DNA of 64,000 bases from an uncultured bacterium (lineage in GTDB: Bacteria; Bacillota; Clostridia; Oscillospirales; Oscillospiraceae), in NCBI GenBank assembly GCA_947383145.1, contig CANDCH010000009.1:1-64000 (forward strand). The letters are read 5' to 3'. A program made the position numbers and the translations under genes. Below, piece by piece: positions 8,329 to 15,395 of this stretch. A model generated the notes under the pieces. That model ran no database searches, had not been told where the DNA came from, and saw only the letters and a list, made by a program, of their open reading frames with translations. Position 1 is the stretch's first letter. Each line of letters begins with the position of its first letter.

Positions 8329-9071
8329 TTTTTGCCACAGGCGATACCCACGGCGGCTTCCAGCGGTTCTCGCGGGAGCACTTCCCTCAGCAGCGGCAGA
8401 TGGGCCGGGATGACTATATGATCATTCTGGGTGACTTTGGCGGGGTATGGAACGGTTCCTCAGAGGAGCGGAAGCGGCTGGACTGGCTGGATGAAAAGCC
8501 CTTCACCACCCTGTTCGTCAGCGGGAACCACGAAAACTACTGGATGCTCCGGGAACTCCCCGTGGAGGACTGGCACGGAGGCAAGGTGCAGCGCGTCCGG
8601 CCCAACATTCTGCACCTTATGCGGGGCCAGCTCTATGACATTGGGGGGCGCACCTTCTTCTCCATGGGCGGGGCCACCTCCCACGATGTGGAGGACGGCA
8701 TCCTCGATCAGAATGCCCAGGACTTCCGAACACAGTACCTCCACCTGCTCCTTGAGGGGCGGCGCAGGTTCCGGATCATCGGAAAGTCCTGGTGGCCGGA
8801 GGAGCTGCCCTCCGATGAGGAGTACGCCGCCGCGCTGGACGCTTTGGAACGGGCGGACTGGAAGTCGGACTATGTGCTGACACACTGCGCCCCTACCAGC
8901 ATCGCCCGGCAGATGAACCGGCACTACCAGCCCGACGCGCTCACGGACTTTCTGGAAATCGTGGAACAACGGCTGGAGTTCGGCTGCTGGCTGTTTGGGC
9001 ACTACCATGCCAACCGGGCAATCGACAAGAAGCACATTCTGTTGTATGAGGACATCGTACAGTTAACCTAA
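8325..9071 (+). CDS. Calcineurin-like metallophosphoesterase
   Basis: A 248-residue protein with the full set of metallophosphoesterase motifs: GDTHGG (residues 6-11), ILGDFGGVWNG, VSGNHENY, THCAP and FGHYHANR. The family uses two metal ions to cleave phosphoesters of proteins, nucleotides or nucleic acids; the substrate is unknown. It overlaps the recombinase stop by 4 bp, so it moves and is expressed with the recombinase. There is no signal peptide, so it is predicted cytoplasmic. Confidence 0.88.
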   Translation: MIFATGDTHGGFQRFSREHFPQQRQMGRDDYMIILGDFGGVWNGSSEERKRLDWLDEKPFTTLFVSGNHENYWMLRELPVEDWHGGKVQRVRPNILHLMRGQLYDIGGRTFFSMGGATSHDVEDGILDQNAQDFRTQYLHLLLEGRRRFRIIGKSWWPEELPSDEEYAAALDALERADWKSDYVLTHCAPTSIARQMNRHYQPDALTDFLEIVEQRLEFGCWLFGHYHANRAIDKKHILLYEDIVQLT

Positions 9072-9163
9072 CAGGCCGGCAGGGAGAAGCGCGGGAGCAG
9101 GTTCCCGTGTTTCTCTCTGCCGGTCTCAAAAATCAGGCGCGTGGCGCCGGAAAGGAGAAGCCC

Positions 9164-10087
9164 ATGAACGTCAGGAAACCCACCGACTACAGCGCCCTGT
9201 TCGCGGCGCTGGACACGCTGTTGTCGGCAAATCTGCCCCAGATGGAACTGTACTGTGAAATTGGTCGGTTGGTCAGCGGCAGGTCGGAAAAGGGCGCGGC
9301 GGTGGCTGCCGCGGAATACCTGCACAGCGCCTATCCTGACAGCCCCGGCTTCTCCCCCCGGAACCTGCGGCGGATGCGGGATTTTTACCGCGCCTATGCC
9401 GAGGCCCCGAACGTGCTGGCCGAGGCCATGACCATCGGCTGGACGCGAAACGTGGTCATCCTGGAAGCGGAGCTGGCACTCTGGGAGCGGGCGTGGTACA
9501 TCCAGGCGGCGCACCAATTTGGATGGACGAAACTGGAGCTGGCAGACCGCATCACATCCTCCACCCACACAAAAGTGGCCCTCGACTTAGAAACGGAAGT
9601 GTGCTATACTGGGGGAAACAATACTGCGGGGCGTGTAAGTGATGACGAGGATCCTCTTTGTGTGCCACGGGAATATCTGTCGGAGTCCGATGGCCGAGTT
9701 CGTGATGAAAGACCTGGTGAAGAAGGCTGGGTTGGAGAGCCAGTTCCACATCGAGTCCGCCGCCACCAGCACGGAGGAGATCGGCAACCCGGTCTATCCC
9801 CCGGCGCGGCGCAAGCTGGCCGAGCACGGCATCAGCTTCGAGGGCAAAACCGCCCGGCAGCTCAAAAACGCCGACTACGACCAGTACGACCTCTTGATTG
9901 GGATGGACCGGGCCAACCTGCGGAATATGCACCGCATCTGCGGCGGCGATTTTGCCGGGAAGATCCACCTGCTGATGGACTACACGGATCACCCCAGAGA
10001 TGTAGCAGATCCGTGGTATACGGACGATTTCGAGGCCACCTGGCGGGATGTGCTGGCCGGGTGTCAGGGGTTGCTGGAACAGCTTAA
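9164..10087 (+). CDS. DUF1016 N-terminal domain protein whose frame runs through the next gene
   Basis: From ATG 9164 (AAAGGAGAAG upstream) the first ~150 residues match the DUF1016/YhcG N-terminal domain: NLPQMELYCEIGRLVS, GFSPRNLRRMRDFYRAY, MTIGWTRNVVILE and WTKLELADRI. YhcG-type proteins normally continue into a PD-(D/E)XK nuclease domain, which is absent. After about codon 160 the composition becomes Arg/Gly/Pro-rich and the frame simply overlaps the phosphatase gene at 9642-10097 in another frame. Either this is a truncated domain-only protein with a meaningless tail or a true overlapping pair. The N-terminal assignment is fairly firm; the real 3' end is uncertain. Confidence 0.7.
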   Translation: MNVRKPTDYSALFAALDTLLSANLPQMELYCEIGRLVSGRSEKGAAVAAAEYLHSAYPDSPGFSPRNLRRMRDFYRAYAEAPNVLAEAMTIGWTRNVVILEAELALWERAWYIQAAHQFGWTKLELADRITSSTHTKVALDLETEVCYTGGNNTAGRVSDDEDPLCVPREYLSESDGRVRDERPGEEGWVGEPVPHRVRRHQHGGDRQPGLSPGAAQAGRARHQLRGQNRPAAQKRRLRPVRPLDWDGPGQPAEYAPHLRRRFCREDPPADGLHGSPQRCSRSVVYGRFRGHLAGCAGRVSGVAGTA

Positions 10088-10097
10088 AAGAGCTTGA
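9642..10097 (+). CDS. Low-molecular-weight protein-tyrosine phosphatase
   Basis: A 151-residue LMW-PTP with the P-loop CHGNICRS (Cys8, Arg14) at the N-terminus and the C-terminal general-acid motif DPWY. These enzymes remove phosphate from tyrosine or arginine residues through a cysteinyl-phosphate intermediate. The start ATG 9642 is chosen; a GTG lies directly before it. The whole gene is embedded in the 3' part of the DUF1016 frame. Length is normal for the family, so this frame is the one under coding constraint. Confidence 0.88.
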   Translation: MTRILFVCHGNICRSPMAEFVMKDLVKKAGLESQFHIESAATSTEEIGNPVYPPARRKLAEHGISFEGKTARQLKNADYDQYDLLIGMDRANLRNMHRICGGDFAGKIHLLMDYTDHPRDVADPWYTDDFEATWRDVLAGCQGLLEQLKRA

Positions 10098-10121
10098 TCC
10101 TATGAGGGCAGGGTGTTTCTG

Positions 10122-10343
10122 ATGTTTGGCAAACGGAAAAAGCCGCAGGTAATCCCCTATGACAAAAGCGGGAAAATCCCCGTCATCCGCTCCAGCATCT
10201 GCACCGGCGAACAGGTGGCGGGATTCAAGGACACCGTCAGCGGGAAGTTTGAGGAGTTGATGTTGATCCGGAACGGGAAAGACCTCTCCGAGTTTCTCAG
10301 CCGGTATCAGGTGGAGGAAAGTGAGATCAAACGGGAGTGGTGA
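10122..10343 (+). CDS. Small conserved Firmicutes protein of unknown function
   Basis: A 73-residue protein starts at ATG 10122 (GAGGGCAGGG upstream); a GTG at 10113 is an alternative. The pattern K-rich N-terminus, then PVIRSSICTGEQVAGF and FEELMLIRNGKDLSEF, is typical of short Firmicutes proteins that are often labelled aspartate dehydrogenase in databases. The protein is far too short to be that enzyme and the label should not be used. It lies 24 bp after the phosphatase gene and 6 bp before the GDSL hydrolase, so it is probably in one transcript. Confidence 0.7.
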   Translation: MFGKRKKPQVIPYDKSGKIPVIRSSICTGEQVAGFKDTVSGKFEELMLIRNGKDLSEFLSRYQVEESEIKREW

Positions 10344-10349
10344 GATTTT

Positions 10350-10943
10350 ATGTGCCGCCGTCTGCTATGCTATGGCGACTCCAACACCTATGGGTATGAT
10401 CCCCGCTCCTTCCTGAGTGGGCGCTACCCGGAGCCCATTCGCTGGACGTCCCTGCTGGGGAAAAACGGCTGGCAGGTCTGCAACAGAGGAGAAAATGGCC
10501 GCTCCATTCCACGCAGCGGCAGAGAAATTGATATGGCGATTCAGTCCCTGTGCCATGAGGACGCGGATATCCTGACCGTTATGCTGGGGAGCAACGATCT
10601 GCTCCAAATGCCCTCCCCTTCCGCTCAGAAATGCGCGGATCGCATGGAGCGGTTCTTGACCGCCCTGCTCCATGCAGACGACTGGGAAAAATCCCGCAGA
10701 ATCCTCCTGATTGCCCCACCGCCTATGGCATTGGGCGCCTGGGTACAGGGCGAGCAAACCATAGACGCTTCCCGCCGTCTGGCGGAATGCTATGGGAATA
10801 CTGCGCGGCGGCTGGCTATCGGTTTTGCCGACGCAGGGAGTTGGGGGATTGGCCTCACCTTTGACGGGGTGCATTTTTCCGAAGCGGGGCACCTGGCTTT
10901 TGCGGAAGGGATCCACCAAGCACTGTCGGAATTCTTTCCGTAA
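10350..10943 (+). CDS. SGNH/GDSL-type hydrolase
   Basis: A 197-residue protein with block I YGDSNTYGYDP (nucleophile Ser), block III GSNDLLQ and block V DGVHFSEAGH (Asp/His of the triad). The family covers esterases, acyl-protein and arylesterase enzymes; the substrate cannot be inferred. There is no signal peptide, so it is predicted cytoplasmic. Start ATG 10350 is 6 bp after the previous stop, with GGGAGTGG as ribosome-binding site. Confidence 0.88.
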   Translation: MCRRLLCYGDSNTYGYDPRSFLSGRYPEPIRWTSLLGKNGWQVCNRGENGRSIPRSGREIDMAIQSLCHEDADILTVMLGSNDLLQMPSPSAQKCADRMERFLTALLHADDWEKSRRILLIAPPPMALGAWVQGEQTIDASRRLAECYGNTARRLAIGFADAGSWGIGLTFDGVHFSEAGHLAFAEGIHQALSEFFP

Positions 10944-11315
10944 TGTCGACCACGGTCAGAAGTCGGAATAAAATAGTTTTGCGGAATGGGCCGTCTGGAC
11001 TGTCGGATGCTTTTTGTGGCGGGGGTTCTAAAGTGTTCGCCCCTGCCACTGGGACGGAAAATCGTTTGTTTTTGGCGGTTTTCCGTCCGTTTTTGTTCTC
11101 GGCTTTTGCTATGTTTGACCCATAATGCCCTCTGGATTTGTGGGCAAAAAATAACCGGCTGCGAGTTGCCCTTGCCGCCGGGGCAGGCTGTACCCACTAT
11201 CTGACCCACTACCCGATAGGGCCGTATACCAGGCGGTGGACATGGCGGCCTTGCGGTTTCGCTTCAGAGATGATAAAATCAAGACCATGTTACCCACTTG
11301 GAAGGAGCTTCTACC
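10944..11315. other. Intergenic region, no gene seen
   Basis: This 372-bp stretch has only short frames without ribosome-binding sites. It must contain the promoter of the nitrilase-family gene, but no clear -35/-10 pair is visible. Confidence 0.5.
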
Positions 11316-12197
11316 ATGAACACACTAAAAATCGCCCTGCTGCAAATCGCGCCCTGCGGTACGCTGGAGGGAAACCTCGAAAAGGGAATCGCGGCCTGCC
11401 GGAAAGCGAAGGACATGGGCGCCGATATCGCGCTGTTCCCCGAGATGTGGAGCAACGGCTACAATATTTACAAACGCCCCGTAGAGCAGTGGACGGCGGA
11501 GGCGATCCACGCTGACAGCGAATTTGTGAACGCGTTCGGCGCTCTCGCCAAAGAGCTTGATATGGCCATCGCTATCACCTTCCTGGAGCAATACGAGGAC
11601 GGCCCTCGGAATTCCATGGTGTTGTTTGACCGGTTCGGGACGCGGAAGATCGCCTATGCCAAGGTCCACACCTGCGATTTTGATGTGGAGCGGAACCTGA
11701 CGCCGGGGGAGGAATTCTATGTTACCACGCTGGACACCCGCTGCGGCAAGGTGAAGGTGGGTGCCATGATCTGCTACGACCGGGAGTTCCCAGAGAGCGC
11801 CCGAATCTTGATGCTCAAGGGGGCGGAGCTGATCCTGGTGCCCAACGCATGCCCCATGGAGATCAACCGTCTCTCCCAACTGCGCTCCAGGGCCTATGAG
11901 AATATGCTGGCCATCGCCACCTGCAACTACCCCGATACGGTGCCCGACTGCAACGGCGGCTCCAGCGCCTTTGACGGCGTGGCGTACCTGCCGGAGCTGG
12001 ACGGTTCCCGGGATATGTGCGTTTTACAGGCGGACGGCGCGGAGGGAATCTACCTCGCGGAGCTGCATCTGGAACAGCTTCGGCGCTACCAGGCAACCGA
12101 AGTGCATGGCAACGCATTCCGGCGGCCGCGGAAGTATGAGCTTCTGCTTGATACGAAAGTTGAACCGCCGTTTGTCAGGTGTAATCGTCGAACATAA
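11316..12197 (+). CDS. Carbon-nitrogen hydrolase (nitrilase superfamily)
   Basis: A 293-residue amidohydrolase with the family triad Glu43 (FPEMWSNGYN), Lys116 (YAKVHTCDF) and Cys153 (MICYDREFPES). Enzymes of this fold hydrolyse amides, N-carbamoyl compounds or omega-amides; the exact substrate is not clear. ATG 11316 is preceded by GGAAGGAG at 8 bp, better than the in-frame TTG at 11298. It appears monocistronic, with no obvious terminator. Confidence 0.9.
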   Translation: MNTLKIALLQIAPCGTLEGNLEKGIAACRKAKDMGADIALFPEMWSNGYNIYKRPVEQWTAEAIHADSEFVNAFGALAKELDMAIAITFLEQYEDGPRNSMVLFDRFGTRKIAYAKVHTCDFDVERNLTPGEEFYVTTLDTRCGKVKVGAMICYDREFPESARILMLKGAELILVPNACPMEINRLSQLRSRAYENMLAIATCNYPDTVPDCNGGSSAFDGVAYLPELDGSRDMCVLQADGAEGIYLAELHLEQLRRYQATEVHGNAFRRPRKYELLLDTKVEPPFVRCNRRT

Positions 12198-12287
12198 TCA
12201 CAGTCCTATTGAGGGTTCAGCCAGGGTTGCTCCGGCAAAGTTCAAGGGCCGCTCCACCGGGGAGCGACCCTTGATGTGCTATGCTGT

Positions 12288-12534
12288 TCATCCCACACGC
12301 TCAAACGGGATGACCTTGCCCTTCGGCGGCTCAGGTTCCGGCGCACTCTCACCCGGCAGGGCATTCTCCAGGAAGCCGCCCATTTTGTCCGCCGCGGCCT
12401 GCTGCATCTGAGCGGTCACATGGGTGTAGGTGTCCAGCGTAAAACCTGCGCTGTAGTGTCCCAGCATACTGGACACCGTTTTCACATCCACGCCGTTGAG
12501 CAGGGCGGTTGTGGCGAACGTATGCCCTTATGTC
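12288..12534 (-). pseudogene. C-terminal stub of a tyrosine integrase
   Basis: On the minus strand the frame reads HTFATTALLNG, VKTVSSMLGHYS and LDTYTHVT, i.e. box II of a phage/ICE tyrosine integrase including the catalytic Tyr, followed by a short tail. The N-terminal two-thirds is missing: upstream of about 12534 the frame stops matching. It is the remains of an integrase cut off at a palindromic sequence. A short start at 12491 gives only 67 residues and is unlikely to be functional. Confidence 0.8.
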
Positions 12535-12543
12535 ATAATAAGG
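12526..12543. repeat. 18-bp palindrome at the integrase truncation point
   Basis: CCTTAT (12526-12531) and ATAAGG (12538-12543) flank a 6-bp centre. It coincides with the point where homology to the integrase ends, so it may be a recombination core or breakpoint. Confidence 0.5.
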
Positions 12544-13014
12544 ACTTATACGGGACATGCCCGCCGCTGTCCGCTGATTCCCTTTCGTGTCCGCTCCCCA
12601 TTGCGGCACAACGGGTTTCGTCCGTTCTCACTGGACTGCACCCGATAGGGTCGGGGAGGTTAAAGGGAAAAAATAAGGGAAAAAGAGAACGCCCACAAGC
12701 CCCCCATTCGAGCCGCCTGTGGCAAGACAGACGGCTATGTATGGGCATAGAAAAAGCCGCCTTTTCCATGCAGAAAAGACGGCCTATCCAGTCGGGCGAT
12801 ATGTGATTTTAGAGGGTAGTTCAAAGGGCGGCGCAAAACCGTATGTCCGCATTTCCCGGTGTTTCGTCGTATCAAAGCTCATCCCTTGGTAGTAAATTCG
12901 TAGTAATTGGGGTGGTCTGTTGTCAGGAAATGCGGCGTAATGCGCTGTTTCACAAGGTTTTGCCGGTTCTTACAAAATATTTTCACAAAACTGTACGCTA
13001 CATTTTGATCTTAA
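12544..13014. other. Non-coding junction region between GC-rich and AT-rich DNA
   Basis: No supported gene is seen. It contains a hairpin (12755-12783, GCCGCCTTTT/AAAAGACGGC) and the first copy of a 15-bp sequence that recurs at 15140. Base composition drops sharply towards AT-rich at about 12.85 kb, marking the edge of foreign DNA. Confidence 0.5.
12727..12741 (+). repeat. 15-bp direct repeat, copy 1 (left edge of AT-rich islet)
   Basis: ACAGACGGCTATGTA is identical to 15140-15154, with partial similarity continuing for another ~15 bases. Both copies are followed by a hairpin. Confidence 0.6.
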
Positions 13015-13043
13015 TTGATTTTATCAACCGAAAGTGCTATAAT
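13015..13043 (+). promoter_or_regulatory. Promoter for the six-TM protein gene
   Basis: TTGATT (13015-13020) and TATAAT (13038-13043) are 17 bp apart, 25 bp before the start codon. This fits a sigma-A promoter well. Confidence 0.65.
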
Positions 13044-13067
13044 AAGAAAAAATGAAAGAATGATTTG

Positions 13068-13928
13068 ATGAAAATTTTACTGCCAGAGCTAAAACGAATT
13101 TTTCAAAAGGCACCTATAGGAATCGTAGTTGTTTTGGCGATGGATATTGCAGAAATTGTTCTCTTATCGTTAATCCCTTTTGTCGTTGGATCATGTATTG
13201 ACGGTCTTTTTGCCCGAAACTACTTCTGGTTCTATGTGCTGATTATTTTGCAATTTCTGCTTATCATTTTTCGCGTTTCCAATAGGGTTATCGACACCAG
13301 AGTATATGAGCGAATTATTGAGAGTGAACGCAACTCTTATTACGAAAATGCTGTACAAACCAATTCCGACGATTCCCAAATAAGTTCTCGACTGAACTTA
13401 GTTGATGAAATTCCTAACTTTTTTGAGGTTGAACTAATTCACATGATAGATATGTTTGGGGGAATTATTTCTTCGCTTGTGTACATACTCATCACCTCTG
13501 GTTTGCTACTATTTCTTGTTGCTGTTGTAGTTTCTGCTCTGGTCTATATTTTTACAATGAAGTTTCATAAAGAGATTGCAGCCAATAACATTAAACTCCA
13601 AGATTATGATGAGACAAAAGAAAGAATTATTTTGAGCCGAAATGAGCAATGTTTCAAACACTTTGCAAGAGCTATTCTAAATTTAAGGATATTAAATTCC
13701 GATTTAGAAGCGAAATCATATTTGATAACTGATATTTTGCAAGCAGGACTTTTGATTTTCGCTATAGGATTTACAATCTATATGGGTAACCATACAAGCG
13801 GACAACTATTCTCTGTTATTACCTACATTATGATGTTAAATGAACGTGTTTGTGAAATAAACGAGGTTAGGGTTAGGATATATGATTTAGTGGATAGCGT
13901 ATCCCGCTTAGGAAAGAATGAAAAATGA
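13068..13928 (+). CDS. Orphan ABC-type six-transmembrane protein
   Basis: A 286-residue AT-rich gene. The protein has hydrophobic segments near residues 16-40, 50-70, 130-165 and 225-265 arranged like the transmembrane domain of an ABC exporter, with the linker pattern EIPNFFEVELIHMIDM seen in the ABC_membrane_3 family (transmembrane domain without its own ATPase). No ATP-binding cassette is encoded nearby. ATG 13068 is used; TTG directly precedes it. The base composition is unlike the GC-rich host, so it was acquired. The function is unknown; transport or membrane-linked immunity are both possible. Confidence 0.75.
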   Translation: MKILLPELKRIFQKAPIGIVVVLAMDIAEIVLLSLIPFVVGSCIDGLFARNYFWFYVLIILQFLLIIFRVSNRVIDTRVYERIIESERNSYYENAVQTNSDDSQISSRLNLVDEIPNFFEVELIHMIDMFGGIISSLVYILITSGLLLFLVAVVVSALVYIFTMKFHKEIAANNIKLQDYDETKERIILSRNEQCFKHFARAILNLRILNSDLEAKSYLITDILQAGLLIFAIGFTIYMGNHTSGQLFSVITYIMMLNERVCEINEVRVRIYDLVDSVSRLGKNEK

Positions 13929-14078
13929 GTAATAGAGATGGGGGTGAAAAGATAATTAAGCATATTAGAATCAGCCCTAACGCACCCTAAGAGAAGATTG
14001 ATTATCTGTTTTTCCCTCTGATACAGTTCGTTGGAAGAATACCTCAAATCACGAAGAAACTTTATAAGGAGTATTTGT

Positions 14079-14873
14079 ATGCCTGAAGAAACTGTCCGTC
14101 AAGTAGTGATGACACCTTATGAAATCGTAGCAACTATCCTTGCAGTAATAGCTCTGATTCAACCGTGGATTATCGCTGCATGGAAAAAGTTTTTTAAGCC
14201 GCTGAAGGTTACTTTTATCCCATCAGCAAAGATAAAGCTCTATTACAATCGTAGCGGGGCTTACATATACCTTGGCGGCGTGATCGAGGCAAAAAATCGA
14301 CCCACTGTCGTTAAAAATATTGCGGCTAAAGCTATTCGCCAAAGTGATAAAGCGGAGTTAGCAATGGATTGGTCATCTTTCATGGTGCCTGTGTTTCAGT
14401 CTGTTGGCGGCAACTCCGTCACAACAAGCGAAATAGCCCGTCCATTTATGATTAGTGCAAATGGCCTGAACCCAGTTTTTATAGAGTTTGCCAATTCGGA
14501 TACCCAAGTGGTTGATCGTTTAAGCAAAATCTATGAAAAACTGATATTAGAATCAAAGCGGATTTCCAATATAAACACGCCATTTGAGCAAGCAAAGGCT
14601 CAATTGCAGGCAATACCAGAATACCAGACATTTCGAGAGGAACTTTTGGAGAATTTTTATTGGAAAGCCTCAGACTATCAAATTAAGTTGTCAATTAGCC
14701 ATAGCGACAATAAAATTGAGATATACAAGTATCAGTTTTCGTTGGATCAAGACGAAATCACCGAGTTCAGAAAAAACATTGATGAAGCCATGTTATGCGA
14801 ATTAAAGACGCTATATTATCGGCCTGTCAATTTAAAAACTTTTCAAAAAGATTTTGTCGCTACAGAGAGATAA
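14079..14873 (+). CDS. Unknown protein with N-terminal membrane anchor
   Basis: A 264-residue protein starts at ATG 14079 after AAGGAG. One hydrophobic segment (about residues 14-35, IVATILAVIALIQPWIIAAW) would anchor it, with a ~225-residue soluble, beta-rich-looking domain behind. I do not recognise the family. It is AT-rich like its neighbours and 150 bp downstream of the orphan ABC membrane protein, with a methyltransferase remnant 2 bp after its stop. This suggests a foreign accessory module whose right side has been lost. Confidence 0.7.
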   Translation: MPEETVRQVVMTPYEIVATILAVIALIQPWIIAAWKKFFKPLKVTFIPSAKIKLYYNRSGAYIYLGGVIEAKNRPTVVKNIAAKAIRQSDKAELAMDWSSFMVPVFQSVGGNSVTTSEIARPFMISANGLNPVFIEFANSDTQVVDRLSKIYEKLILESKRISNINTPFEQAKAQLQAIPEYQTFREELLENFYWKASDYQIKLSISHSDNKIEIYKYQFSLDQDEITEFRKNIDEAMLCELKTLYYRPVNLKTFQKDFVATER

Positions 14874-14874
14874 T

Positions 14875-15035
14875 ATGCCAACATTTCTTCAAATTGGAAA
14901 AGCTCAAGTTATTAACCAGTACCAAGAAGTTCCTTTCTGAGTGCTGGAAAAGCAAAGGGATTTGACAGTAAGAATACGATCATCCACGGCGATAATATGG
15001 AAGTGCTGAAGTCTGTGCCACCCCGGCAAGCATAA
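14875..15035 (+). pseudogene. 5' remnant of a site-specific DNA methyltransferase
   Basis: The frame starts MPTFLQIGKAQVINQYQEVPF then hits TGA; in the next frame it goes on as AGKAKGFDSKNTIIHGDNMEVLKSV and then stops. This is the characteristic N-terminus of type III/Mod-like DNA methyltransferases (a lead-in ending in IHGDNLEALKSL just before the DPPY motif). The catalytic part is gone and there is a frameshift near 14935. It marks a former restriction-modification locus at this position. Confidence 0.7.
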
Positions 15036-15139
15036 TCAACTATCTATACACAATTAACAAACTTTCGAACTTGACACACCAATCGCTTTCGGCATTGATA
15101 GAGTTTTCCTCTTTCATAGATTTAGCAGCTTGCGGCGAA

Positions 15140-15154
15140 ACAGACGGCTATGTA
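15140..15154 (+). repeat. 15-bp direct repeat, copy 2 (right edge of AT-rich islet)
   Basis: Identical to 12727-12741. It is followed by a hairpin-forming stretch (GCGCCGG...CCAGCGC) near 15170-15192. Confidence 0.6.
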
Positions 15155-15296
15155 CGAGCACGAAAAAAGCGCCGGTTTTTGCACCAGCGCCCTTATCATA
15201 ATATGAAAATTAGTGAAATGTGTTTGCCTGTTACCCAAAAACCTTGATTTCATGCGGGTTTGCGGGAGTGTCGTTATGAACACTCGTACCAAGTTG
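15155..15296. other. Short non-coding stretch
   Basis: No gene is visible. It carries the hairpin after repeat copy 2 and leads into the terminator at 15297. Confidence 0.4.
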
Positions 15297-15342
15297 AAAG
15301 CTACATTTTAGCCTTATTTCAGGCTGAAATGTAGCTTTTCTA
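15297..15342 (+). terminator. Long hairpin terminator upstream of the third recombinase
   Basis: A 12-bp perfect stem (AAAGCTACATTT at 15297-15308 with 15327-15338), an extra inner AGCC/GGCT pairing and a T-rich end are visible. It isolates the recombinase from upstream transcription. Confidence 0.75.
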
Positions 15343-15350
15343 TTACAAAC

Positions 15351-15388
15351 CCTCCATGATATACTGAAGTCCAGTATTATCATGGAGG
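15351..15388 (+). promoter_or_regulatory. Inverted repeat that covers the recombinase ribosome-binding site
   Basis: CCTCCATGATATACTG (15351-15366) and its complement with one extra T (15372-15388) flank a 5-bp centre. The right arm contains the GGAGG site 7 bp before ATG 15396, so an RNA hairpin would hide it; as DNA it could be an operator or recombinase binding site. Confidence 0.6.
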
Positions 15389-15395
15389 ATTTGCT

